NCBI GenBank assembly: GCA_007123425.1
Contig: SKLC01000076.1
Span: 1-6,001 of the forward strand
Length of the DNA stretch: 6,001 nt
From: Nitriliruptoraceae bacterium
Lineage (GTDB): Bacteria > Actinomycetota > Nitriliruptoria > Nitriliruptorales > Nitriliruptoraceae
Direction: 5' to 3'
Part shown: positions 1 through 5,994 of the stretch, one piece after another
Layout of the letters: each line of letters begins with the position of its first letter
How positions within the stretch are numbered: the stretch's first letter is position 1
Notes under the pieces: model-generated
Seen by the model: only the letters and a program-made list of their open reading frames with translations
What the model was told of the DNA's origin: nothing
Database searches by the model: none
Program-made: the position numbers and the translations under genes

Positions 1-1350
1 CGGCAGCAGACGTCCGCTTCACGGCTGCTGACCGCGCCCCCGATGCCGTATCTGGGGCGGCTCTCCTACGCCTGGTACCTGTGGCACTGGCCGCTGATCG
101 GCCTGGCGCTGCTGTTCAACGACCGTCACGGGGCGCCGTTGACGACCGAGGTCACGACCGCGCTGGCCGTGGCCGGCTCGCTCGGCCTGGCCGCCGCCAC
201 CCATGCGCTGGTGGAGAACCGCGTGCGGTACTCGGCCTGGCTGCGCGGGGCTCCGCGCCGCAGCTTCGCGTTCGGTGCGGCCGCCACCGCGCTGCCGGTG
301 GTGGCCGCGGGCGCCTTCTTCGCCTTCGGCGACATCGGCGACGAGATCCACCCCCCGGCCCCCGAGCCGGAGGTCGCCGCACAGGCCGACGACCTCGACG
401 CCCGCCCGGCACAGGGCGTGCTGGGCAACGGAGCGCCGCTGGCGTCCGACCGGCTCCGCCCCGATCCGGTGCACGACGACGACGCACCGGGCAAGGAGGC
501 TCCCGGGGGCGGGCCGGACGCGGAGCCGGTCCTGACGATGAGCCCGATGGAGGCGTCCGACGATGGGATCGAGGTGGGGCCGCCGGACTGCCACATCGGT
601 CAGCGGGATGCGGAGCCCAACTTCTCCTGCATCCTCGGTGATCCCGAGGGCGAGGCCACCGTGGTGCTGCTGGGTGACAGCCATGCCCGCCACTGGCTCC
701 CCGCTCTCGACGCCGCCGGCAAGCAGCGCAGCTGGCGGGTGGTCAGCCACACCAAGAGCGCCTGCACCCCCGTGGACGCGCCCATCCTGAACACCAACTT
801 CGAGCGCGAGTACCACGAGTGCCGACAGTGGCGCCATGCCGTCGTCGACGCCCTGCAGGCTGCCGACGACATCGACCTCGTCGTGGTGGCCCGGGCCTAC
901 GGCTACACCGAGACCCTGCTGGACGAGGACGGCGCCGAGGCTCGGCCGCAGGACTTCGCACGACTCTGGTCGGCGGCTGCGAGCAGGACCTTCGAGGACC
1001 TGCGCCGCGCCGCGGACCGCGTCCTGGTGCTCCGTGACACCCCGTGGGCCCCCGAGGACGTACCTACCTGCATGTCCGAGTCGCCGGATACGCCCTCAGA
1101 CTGCGACCTCTCCCTCGAGGAGCACGCCGGCCTCGACGAGCCCCTCTACGAGGCCGAGCGGTCCGTCGCCCCCGACCAGGTGCGGTTCGCCGACCCCACG
1201 CCGCTGGTCTGTGCCCAGGACCCCTGCCCGATGGTCACCGCGGACGGCCTGATCAAGTACCGCGACCGCCACCACCTCACCGAGACCTACTCCCGCCGCC
1301 TCGCGGATGGGCTCGGTGCCCTGCTGGGTGGGCACATGCCGGGTCGTTGA
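1..1350 (+). CDS. Acyltransferase-3 / SGNH O-acetylase, 5'-truncated (OafA-like)
   Basis: This is the C-terminal part of an integral-membrane O-acyltransferase of the acyltransferase-3 family with a fused SGNH hydrolase-like domain. Such proteins typically acetylate peptidoglycan, LPS or other surface glycans; the substrate cannot be read here. The frame is open from nt 1, so the ATG at 43 is internal and at least seven to eight membrane helices are missing. In visible numbering (449 residues), residues 17-39 contain the family signature LGRLSYAWYLWHWPL, 51-71 form another helix ending in VENRVR, and 89-109 form the last helix. A Pro/Asp-rich linker follows (about 111-190). The SGNH domain has block I GDSHA with nucleophile Ser227, a VLRDTPWAPEDVP stretch, and the C-terminal D-x-x-H pair Asp422/His425 in YRDRHHLTETY. 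Several Cys residues in the domain would be extracytoplasmic and could form disulfides. The stop is TGA at 1348-1350. Family assignment is firm; substrate is unknown. Confidence 0.93.
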   Translation, partial: RQQTSASRLLTAPPMPYLGRLSYAWYLWHWPLIGLALLFNDRHGAPLTTEVTTALAVAGSLGLAAATHALVENRVRYSAWLRGAPRRSFAFGAAATALPVVAAGAFFAFGDIGDEIHPPAPEPEVAAQADDLDARPAQGVLGNGAPLASDRLRPDPVHDDDAPGKEAPGGGPDAEPVLTMSPMEASDDGIEVGPPDCHIGQRDAEPNFSCILGDPEGEATVVLLGDSHARHWLPALDAAGKQRSWRVVSHTKSACTPVDAPILNTNFEREYHECRQWRHAVVDALQAADDIDLVVVARAYGYTETLLDEDGAEARPQDFARLWSAAASRTFEDLRRAADRVLVLRDTPWAPEDVPTCMSESPDTPSDCDLSLEEHAGLDEPLYEAERSVAPDQVRFADPTPLVCAQDPCPMVTADGLIKYRDRHHLTETYSRRLADGLGALLGGHMPGR

Positions 1351-1359
1351 CGCCGACGT

Positions 1360-1380
1360 GGCCCGGCCGGGCCGCCCGGC
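1360..1380. terminator. GC-only inverted repeats after the acyltransferase gene; weak terminator candidate
   Basis: Ten bases past the stop codon lies a perfect 14-bp palindrome (GGCCCGGCCGGGCC, 1360-1373). It overlaps a second possible hairpin, GCCGGG-CCG-CCCGGC (1366-1380). Only one of the two could fold at a time. There is no T-tract, so a Rho-independent terminator is only a possibility. In DNA this rich in G and C, a GC palindrome of this length is also easy to get by chance. Confidence 0.3.
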
Positions 1381-1559
1381 GGCGCCGACATCGGAGCAGC
1401 GCGCAGCGCTCGCCGACCCTGGCGGGCGTCCCTGCGCAGGACGGGCGGGTCGCTTCCGCGCCGGCAGGCCATGAGCACGCGCTTTGCCGCGTCGGCGGCG
1501 CCCGCAGTGTAGTTTGCAGCCGCCGGTCATCTCGAGGGCGGTCCTGCCCGTGGTCGGCG

Positions 1560-1565
1560 CATATT
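1560..1565 (+). promoter_or_regulatory. Possible -10 element for the CWB2 gene
   Basis: CATATT is an AT-rich hexamer in a GC-rich gap and keeps the key A2 and T6 of the -10 consensus. It would place transcription start near 1571, giving a leader of about 20 nt that still includes the ribosome binding site. No good -35 is visible at the right distance. An alternative pair is TTGCCG (1484-1489) and TGTAGT (1508-1513), spaced by 18 bp. Neither is strong, and promoter motifs in high-GC actinobacteria are poorly predictive. Confidence 0.2.
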
Positions 1566-1577
1566 GGGGTACATGAC

Positions 1578-1583
1578 AAGGGG
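1578..1583 (+). promoter_or_regulatory. Ribosome binding site of the CWB2 gene
   Basis: AAGGGG lies 8 nt before the ATG at 1592. This fixes the start that gives a complete signal peptide (two Arg in the n-region, then a hydrophobic core), in preference to upstream in-frame or out-of-frame starts. Confidence 0.65.
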
Positions 1584-1591
1584 CATACCTG

Positions 1592-3721
1592 ATGAACCCA
1601 CGTACACACACGAGCCCGGGGCGGTGGTCAGCCACCCTGGTCGCGACGCTGGCGGCAGCACTGGCCATGACCATGGTGCCGCTGCCAGCCGACGCGAACG
1701 AGCGCGACTCGGACCGGATCGACGGAGCGAACCGGTACGAGACCGCGACCATGACCGCATTCCACGCCTTCGAGCCCGATGAGGTGGACACCGTCTACCT
1801 CGCCACCGGTGGCGGGTTCGCGGACGCGCTGGCTGCCGGCGCCTGCGCCGCCGCCCAGGACGCGCCGGTGCTGCTGACCGCTCCCTCGGTGCTGCCCGAC
1901 GAGACCGTCGCCGCCTTCGCCGAGGACGTCGTGCCCGGGGCGGACACCGACGCGAGCGACGTGTGGTCGCCCGACGAGGCGTTCTCACCCTCCCGGATCG
2001 TCGTCGCCGGTGGTCAGAACGCGATCGGCGACGATGCGCTGTCGGCGTTCACCGGCGGGAGCGCACAGGTCGACCGGCTCGCCGGCGACACCCGCTACCA
2101 CACCGCCGCGAACCTCGCGACCGACTGCTTCGACTCGGAGGCCGTCGACACGGTCTACGTCGCCACCGGCGCCGGCTTCGCGGACGCGCTCGGCGCCGTG
2201 CCGGCCGCCGCGAGGGACGGCGCGCCGCTGCTGCTGACCGGCCCCCAGGGGCTGCACGCCGCGGCCATCGACGCCCTGGCACAGCTGCAGCCCGAGCGCA
2301 TCGTCCTCGTCGGCGGTACCGCCGCGCTCAGCCAGGGAGTCGTCGACGGTCTGGAGGGACAGGGCTTCGACGACATCACCCGGATCGCGGGCAACGACCG
2401 CTTCAGCACCGCCGCCCAGGTCGCCCGCACCGCCTTCGACCAGGCCGACGCCGCCTACATCGCCACCGGTGGGAACTTCGCCGACGCGCTGGGGGGCGGC
2501 GCCGCAGCCGCGCATCTCGACGTGCCGCTGCTGCTGACCCGACCGGACTACGTGCCGGCCGTGGTGCGACAGGCCCTCGGCGAGCTCGGGGTGTCCCACA
2601 CGACGGTGCTCGGCGGCGAGGCCGCGATCGGCGGCGACGTGCAGACCGACCTCGACGCCGACCTACCCGACTTCGCCTACGCGAGCTATGACTCCAGCAG
2701 CCAGCACATCTACGTGGGCGAGTTCGACGGCACCACCCGCAGGGTGAGCGACCGCATCTCCGGGGTCTACGACCTCAACCCGCTGTTCAGCCGTGACGGC
2801 ACGCAGGTCGCCTTCACCCGCGCCCGCCAGATCGGTGGGGAATGGGTCGGCGAGATGGCCGCCACCGGCATGGGCAGCCAGGCCGTGGAGACCCTCAGCG
2901 ACTTCGGCGAGGACCTCGGCTGCGAGGTCGCCCCGTGGGACTGGAACGCCGCAGGCGACACCATCGCGTGGACCTGCTCCATCAGCGACGGCCCGACCCT
3001 GGCCGGCACCAGCACCCTCGGGGGCGAGGTCGTGACCTTCGAGCCCGAGGGCGAGGGCCACTACGCGGTGCCCCAGTTCCTGCCCAACGGCGACATCATG
3101 GTGGTTCGGACCGAGGAGGACCAGCCCACCGAGCTGCGCCGGCTCGACCCGACGTCCCCGAACAGCGGCGGCGAGCTCATGTACGAGTCTGACGCCGACC
3201 GCCCGCTGTGGTCTGCGCGGCTCTCCCCCGACGGCAGCCAGGTCGCGGTACGGCGGCCCACGCCAGGAGCGGATCACGACGCCCCCTTGCCCACCGTCAC
3301 CCTGCTCGTGATCGACGTCGACACCGGCGACGAGATCGAGCTGCTCGACGGGGAGGAGCACGGCGGCGACGAGCCGGGGCCGCACAGCCTCCTCGACTGG
3401 CACCCCGACGGCGACCGCCTGCTCGTCGGCACCGGTGGGTTCGGCGAGGGGCAGGTCGTGCGCTTCCTCGACACCTCGACCGGGGATCTCGACCCGGTGC
3501 TCGGCGAGGCCGACATCGCCTCCGGCCGCACGGTGGGCAATGCCGCGGTGTCCCCGGACGGGGCGTTCGTCCTCTATTCGGAGACCAACGTCGACCACGA
3601 CTTCTCGTACACCATCGGGAACCTGTACCGGGTGAACACCGACGGCAGCGGGAAGCAGCACCTCGACCAGGCGGGCAACCGCGCATCGTCGGTCGCGCTG
3701 AACCACGCCGCCTTCCGGTGA
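1592..3721 (+). CDS. Secreted cell-wall-binding (CWB2) protein with C-terminal TolB/PD40-like beta-propeller
   Basis: This 709-residue exported surface protein has three parts. Residues 1-35 look like a Sec signal peptide: Arg4 and Arg11, a hydrophobic core at about 14-31, and an A-D-A cleavage site after Ala35. Residues 42-348 hold three CWB2 repeats, each opening with R-(I/L)-x-G-x-x-R-(Y/F)-x-T-A, followed by ATGxxFADAL and a (P/A)(V/L)LLT strand, and ending in (V/L)xGGxxAI/L. In clostridial S-layer proteins, three CWB2 modules pack together and bind anionic wall polymers non-covalently, so wall anchoring is the expected role. Residues 390-709 contain six PD40-type blade motifs (about 396-410, 446-462, 493-506, 540-555, 600-613, 650-664), with cores such as SPDGSQVAV and HPDGDRLLV, consistent with a six-bladed propeller. 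No catalytic motif is visible, so the propeller's ligand or partner is unknown. Cys85 and Cys179 lie in the wall-binding part, and Cys444/Cys462 in one blade. A hairpin pair follows the stop codon, suggesting a monocistronic message. Confidence 0.93.
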   Translation: MNPRTHTSPGRWSATLVATLAAALAMTMVPLPADANERDSDRIDGANRYETATMTAFHAFEPDEVDTVYLATGGGFADALAAGACAAAQDAPVLLTAPSVLPDETVAAFAEDVVPGADTDASDVWSPDEAFSPSRIVVAGGQNAIGDDALSAFTGGSAQVDRLAGDTRYHTAANLATDCFDSEAVDTVYVATGAGFADALGAVPAAARDGAPLLLTGPQGLHAAAIDALAQLQPERIVLVGGTAALSQGVVDGLEGQGFDDITRIAGNDRFSTAAQVARTAFDQADAAYIATGGNFADALGGGAAAAHLDVPLLLTRPDYVPAVVRQALGELGVSHTTVLGGEAAIGGDVQTDLDADLPDFAYASYDSSSQHIYVGEFDGTTRRVSDRISGVYDLNPLFSRDGTQVAFTRARQIGGEWVGEMAATGMGSQAVETLSDFGEDLGCEVAPWDWNAAGDTIAWTCSISDGPTLAGTSTLGGEVVTFEPEGEGHYAVPQFLPNGDIMVVRTEEDQPTELRRLDPTSPNSGGELMYESDADRPLWSARLSPDGSQVAVRRPTPGADHDAPLPTVTLLVIDVDTGDEIELLDGEEHGGDEPGPHSLLDWHPDGDRLLVGTGGFGEGQVVRFLDTSTGDLDPVLGEADIASGRTVGNAAVSPDGAFVLYSETNVDHDFSYTIGNLYRVNTDGSGKQHLDQAGNRASSVALNHAAFR
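1715..2635 (+). repeat. Three in-frame CWB2 repeat units
   Basis: The units span about 1715-2032, 2075-2335 and 2381-2635. The segment coding ATGxxFADAL recurs with clear nucleotide similarity near 1802, 2162 and 2462, i.e. 360 and then 300 bp apart. Units 2 and 3 are about 85 residues each. Unit 1 is about 20 residues longer because of an acidic insertion at roughly residues 113-134, before its closing VVAGG strand. This is protein-domain duplication, not a mobile or non-coding repeat. Confidence 0.85.
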
Positions 3722-3729
3722 GCGGCACG

Positions 3730-3752
3730 CGGGATCATCCCCGATGATCTCG
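3730..3752 (+). terminator. First hairpin after the CWB2 gene
   Basis: GATCATC-CCC-GATGATC (3733-3749) is a perfect 7-bp stem with a 3-nt loop. As RNA it extends to 10 bp (3730-3739 with 3743-3752) if one G-U pair is allowed. It starts 9 nt after the TGA stop. It is less GC-rich than the following hairpin and has no T-tract. It may act with the second hairpin in termination or protect the 3' end of the message. Confidence 0.5.
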
Positions 3753-3758
3753 GCAGTG

Positions 3759-3784
3759 GCGGGGGCCGCTTCGGCGGCCCCCGC
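3759..3784 (+). terminator. Strong UUCG-tetraloop hairpin, probable terminator of the CWB2 gene
   Basis: GCGGGGGCCGC-TTCG-GCGGCCCCCGC is a perfect 11-bp, all-G/C stem closed by a cUUCGg tetraloop, one of the most stable RNA loops known. It lies 37 nt past the CWB2 stop codon in non-coding sequence. There is no U-run afterwards (GCCCGTCTCC follows). High-GC actinobacteria often use such U-poor hairpins, so termination is likely but not proven. Confidence 0.75.
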
Positions 3785-4012
3785 GCCCGTCTCCGGCCCA
3801 GGCAGCGGCCGCCCGCCACACGTCCGGATGAGCCGACGCCGGTGCCCTGGCATCGCCCTCAGATGGGGTGCGACGCTGGGTTCCGGACGAGGCTCGCCAG
3901 CCGGCGGTGAAGAGGCGCGCCACGCGCAGGGCCGAAGGACCCGGCGGTCTCGAGTCCACCGCGTCTGGTCGCCCGAGCGGGGTCGATGCATGCTCGAGAC
4001 GGACCCCGACGC
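3785..4012. other. Intergenic stretch with no supported gene
   Basis: Both strands are open in several frames here, but the translations are Arg/Pro/Ala-rich and resemble no family. The only structure I see is an 8-bp inverted repeat, GTCTCGAG (3947-3954) and CTCGAGAC (3993-4000), 38 bp apart. Its core CTCGAG is itself palindromic, which makes chance likely. A promoter for the small gene at 4026 should lie here, but no convincing -35/-10 pair can be seen. Confidence 0.5.
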
Positions 4013-4017
4013 AGGAG
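4013..4017 (+). promoter_or_regulatory. Ribosome binding site of the small Cys/His protein
   Basis: AGGAG lies 8 nt before the ATG at 4026, an optimal match and spacing. It selects this start over the in-frame ATG at 3990, which has no comparable site. Confidence 0.7.
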
Positions 4018-4025
4018 CGGTCGAC

Positions 4026-4247
4026 ATGGCAGTTCCCTACACGTGCGACCACAGCGACTGCCCGGCGATCGCCCTCCAGCACATCGACGTCCACGGCCAG
4101 GACTTCCATTTCTGCAACCATCACTGGGAAGAGCTCGCCCCGGCGCTGGCGGCCCACCTCGATCCGTGGAGCCCGCGTCTGGCTGACTCCCACACACCCT
4201 CGACACCGCCCCGACTCGCCACGGCGACGGCGCAGCCCGGGCGGTAG
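4026..4247 (+). CDS. Small Cys/His (zinc-ribbon-like) protein of unknown function
   Basis: This is a 73-residue acidic-to-neutral cytosolic protein without a signal peptide or membrane segment. Residues 5-46 look like a compact metal-binding fold: Cys7-x4-Cys12 (with His9 between), a short beta-like stretch (AIALQHIDVHGQDFHF), then Cys30-x2-His33 followed by an amphipathic helix (WEELAPALAAHL). Residues 47-73 are Pro/Thr/Ala-rich and probably disordered. The layout, an N-terminal Cys pair and a later FC-x-HH before a helix, resembles small actinobacterial zinc-ribbon-like proteins (the DUF7455 type comes to mind), though those usually have C-x2-C. That link is from memory and not verified. 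The start is supported by the AGGAG site 8 nt upstream; the stop is TAG at 4245-4247. It is preceded by the CWB2 terminator and followed by a 352-bp gap, so it is probably transcribed alone. It is not the usual neighbour of cyd genes, and I infer no role in oxidase function. Confidence 0.7.
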   Translation: MAVPYTCDHSDCPAIALQHIDVHGQDFHFCNHHWEELAPALAAHLDPWSPRLADSHTPSTPPRLATATAQPGR

Positions 4248-4250
4248 CCC

Positions 4251-4264
4251 CGCTCGCAAGAGCG
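4251..4264 (+). terminator. Small GNRA-loop hairpin after the Cys/His protein gene
   Basis: CGCTC-GCAA-GAGCG forms a 5-bp stem with a GCAA (GNRA) tetraloop, 3 nt after the stop codon. A second, looser inverted repeat GCGCCA...TGGCGC (4262-4267 and 4280-4285) overlaps its 3' arm. Either could contribute to transcript ending; there is no U-tract. Confidence 0.35.
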
Positions 4265-4484
4265 CCACCCGGTGACGGCTGGCGCCGCACGGCGACAGGC
4301 TCGGCGGTCGTCATGCTGCGTTCCACTCACCGGTGTCCGGTGTCAGCGCGCTCACTCGCCGGGCCGCGGGTCGGCCACGGGCTCGCACCCCAGGCCGGAC
4401 CGAGCGCCGAGTCGATGTCGCGGGCCCCCACGGGGCACCGGGAGCCCCGCAGCACGCTCTCGCACGGCGTCAACGGCCGTCTGA

Positions 4485-4498
4485 CCTCGCATGCGAGG
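4485..4498. promoter_or_regulatory. 14-bp perfect palindrome upstream of cydA, possible operator
   Basis: CCTCGCATGCGAGG is a perfect palindrome whose centre is about 108 bp before the cydA ATG, and about 75 bp before a start site inferred from the weak -10 at 4555. This position would suit an activator dimer. It does not match an operator I can name. A rough estimate at 70% G+C gives about one such 14-bp palindrome by chance in 6 kb, so location is the main reason to list it. Confidence 0.3.
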
Positions 4499-4530
4499 AC
4501 CTTCGTCCCGTGCAGGGTGGCGACCGCTCG

Positions 4531-4560
4531 GGCACACTGCCACCGATTTATCCGGACAAT
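4531..4560 (+). promoter_or_regulatory. Possible cydA promoter
   Basis: GACAAT (4555-4560) is the best -10-like hexamer before cydA, in a locally AT-richer patch (CGATTTATCCGGACAAT). GGCACA (4531-4536), 18 bp upstream, is a weak -35. Transcription would start near 4567, leaving a leader of about 33 nt. Confidence 0.22.
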
Positions 4561-4587
4561 GTGCCCCGGTCCCTCCCGTGTCCCGTC

Positions 4588-4591
4588 GGAG
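4588..4591 (+). promoter_or_regulatory. Ribosome binding site of cydA
   Basis: GGAG lies 8 nt before the ATG at 4600. This decides the start against the much longer open frame, and gives the expected CydA N-terminus (M-E-x-L-x-L-A-R-x-Q-F). Confidence 0.65.
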
Positions 4592-4599
4592 CCGCGTCC

Positions 4600-5979
4600 A
4601 TGGAAGCCCTCGAGCTCGCTCGTCTGCAGTTCGGCGCCACCACCGTCTTCCACTTCCTGTTCGTCCCGCTGACGATCGGACTCGCGCCGCTGCTCGCGGT
4701 GATGCAGACGATCGCCTACCGGACCGACGACGAGCGCTGGTGGCGGCTGACGCGCCTGTTCGGGAAGCTGTTCCTGATCAACTTCGCGATGGGTGTCGTC
4801 ACCGGCATCGTCCAGGAGTTCCAGTTCGGGATGAACTGGTCCAGCTACTCCCGCTTCGTCGGCGACGTCTTCGGCGCCCCTCTCGCGATCGAGGGCATGG
4901 CGGCGTTCTTCCTCGAGTCGACGTTCCTCGGGATCTGGATCTTCGGATGGAACCGGCTGCCCCGGCTGCTCCACCTCGCGACGATCTGGCTGGTGGCGAT
5001 CGGCACGTGGGCCTCGGCGTACTTCATCCTCGCCGCCAACTCGTGGATGCAGAACCCGGTTGGCTACCGCATCAACGAGGACGTCGGCCGGGCGGAGCTC
5101 GAGAGCATCCTCGCGGTGCTGACCAACCCGAACCTCTTCTGGATGTTCGCGCACACCATCCTCGCCTCGGTGGCGACCGGCGGGTTCTTCGTGCTGGCGG
5201 TGAGCGCATACCACCTGCTGCGCAACCGCGACGTCGACGTCTACCGCGGCACCGCCACGCTGGGGCTCATCGTCGCCTTCGCGAGCTCGCTGGCGCTGGC
5301 GTTCACCGGCCATGAGCAGGCGCAGCTCAAGACCGAGCTGCAGCCCATGAAGATCGCCGCGAGCGAGGCCCTGTACGAGACCGAGGAGGGCGCGAGCTGG
5401 TCGGTGTTCGCGATCGGGACGCTCGACGGCACCGAGACCATCGTCGACATCCGCATCCCCTACCTGCTGAGCATCCTGTCGACCAACACCCCCGACGGGG
5501 AGGTCGAGGGGATCAACGACCTCCAGGCGCAATACGAGCAGGAGTACGGCGAGGGCGACTACATCCCGAACATCCCGGTGGCGTACTGGACCTTCCGGCT
5601 CATGGTGGGCCTCGGGATGCTGATGATCGCCGTCAGCGCCGCCGGGCTGGTGCTGCTCTGGCGCCGCCGGCTGGAGGCCTCGCCGCGCTTCCTCAAGGCC
5701 TCGATCTGGATGGTCGGCGTCCCGTTCGTCGCAGCCAGCGCCGGCTGGGTGTTCACCGAGATGGGCCGCCAGCCGTGGGTGGTCCAGGGGCTGCTGCGGA
5801 CCAGCGACGGTGTCAGCCCGTCGGTGTCCGCCGCCACGGTGGCGACGTCGCTGGTGTCGTTCACCGCGATCTACGCGACGCTGGCCGTGATCGAGATCGG
5901 CCTGATCCTCAAGTTCGCCCGACAGGGGCTGGGCGAGGAGTCCAGCCCCGAAGAGGTCGGCACGTCGCTGCAGTACTGA
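4600..5979 (+). CDS. cydA: Cytochrome bd quinol oxidase subunit I (CydA)
   Basis: This is the heme-bearing subunit of the membrane cytochrome bd oxidase, which oxidises quinol and reduces O2 to water without pumping protons. The complete 459-residue protein has the N-terminal LARLQFGATTVFHF signature. Residues matching E. coli ligands and key sites are all present: His18 (His19), Glu98 and Glu106 (Glu99, Glu107), His185 (His186) and Met335 (Met393) for heme b558, and Glu387 (Glu445) in TEMGRQPW. The quinol-site residues Lys251, Glu256 and Arg333 also match (Lys252, Glu257, Arg391). The protein is about 60 residues shorter than E. coli CydA (522), because the loop between GHEQ and the FRLMVG helix lacks the C-terminal insertion; this marks the short Q-loop type usual in actinobacteria and Firmicutes. 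Nine hydrophobic segments are expected. It probably leads an operon, since another gene begins 15 nt after the stop. Expression likely responds to low oxygen, but no known operator is visible. Confidence 0.98.
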   Translation: MEALELARLQFGATTVFHFLFVPLTIGLAPLLAVMQTIAYRTDDERWWRLTRLFGKLFLINFAMGVVTGIVQEFQFGMNWSSYSRFVGDVFGAPLAIEGMAAFFLESTFLGIWIFGWNRLPRLLHLATIWLVAIGTWASAYFILAANSWMQNPVGYRINEDVGRAELESILAVLTNPNLFWMFAHTILASVATGGFFVLAVSAYHLLRNRDVDVYRGTATLGLIVAFASSLALAFTGHEQAQLKTELQPMKIAASEALYETEEGASWSVFAIGTLDGTETIVDIRIPYLLSILSTNTPDGEVEGINDLQAQYEQEYGEGDYIPNIPVAYWTFRLMVGLGMLMIAVSAAGLVLLWRRRLEASPRFLKASIWMVGVPFVAASAGWVFTEMGRQPWVVQGLLRTSDGVSPSVSAATVATSLVSFTAIYATLAVIEIGLILKFARQGLGEESSPEEVGTSLQY

Positions 5980-5994
5980 CGCAAGGCTGATCCG

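Larger units (their letters stand above)
4265..4599. other. Long non-coding gap upstream of cydA
   Basis: No coding region is supported. The cydA frame stays open back to 4333, but its upstream translation is Arg/Pro/Gly-rich and unlike any CydA N-terminus. Besides the palindrome and promoter candidate listed separately, there is a perfect tandem 7-mer, CGGTGTC-CGGTGTC (4331-4344). I do not see a recognisable Rex or CRP-type operator. Confidence 0.55.

Noticed and set aside
43..45. ATG at 43 as the true start of the acyltransferase
   Set aside because: The frame is open to nt 1, and residues before and after this Met align with the middle of the acyltransferase-3 domain (the LGRxSYxxYLWHWP helix). 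The gene therefore begins outside the window.
19..837. 272-codon open frame on the minus strand
   Set aside because: It is antisense to the acyltransferase/SGNH gene, is rich in Gly/Arg/Val and has no recognisable domain.
3947..4000. 8-bp inverted repeat GTCTCGAG / CTCGAGAC as an operator or attachment site
   Set aside because: The arms share the self-palindromic CTCGAG core, are 38 bp apart, and are not linked to any mobile-element gene. Chance is the simpler explanation.
3744..4025. Longer version of the small Cys/His gene starting at 3744
   Set aside because: That start would place coding sequence across the UUCG hairpin, and the added residues are low-complexity. The ATG at 4026 has the AGGAG site.
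2663..4027. 454-codon open frame on the minus strand
   Set aside because: It lies antisense to the CWB2-propeller gene and runs through its terminator. Its Gly/Ala/Arg/Val-rich translation shows no family motif; in high-GC DNA the antisense of a real gene is commonly open.
4333..4599. N-terminal extension of cydA by 89 residues
   Set aside because: The extra residues are Arg/Pro/Gly-rich and unrelated to CydA. The ATG at 4600 has a GGAG site and gives the canonical N-terminus, with His18 aligning to E. coli His19.
4327..5532. 401-codon open frame on the minus strand
   Set aside because: It is antisense to cydA, whose identity is certain. The translation is charged low-complexity sequence, as expected from a shadow frame.
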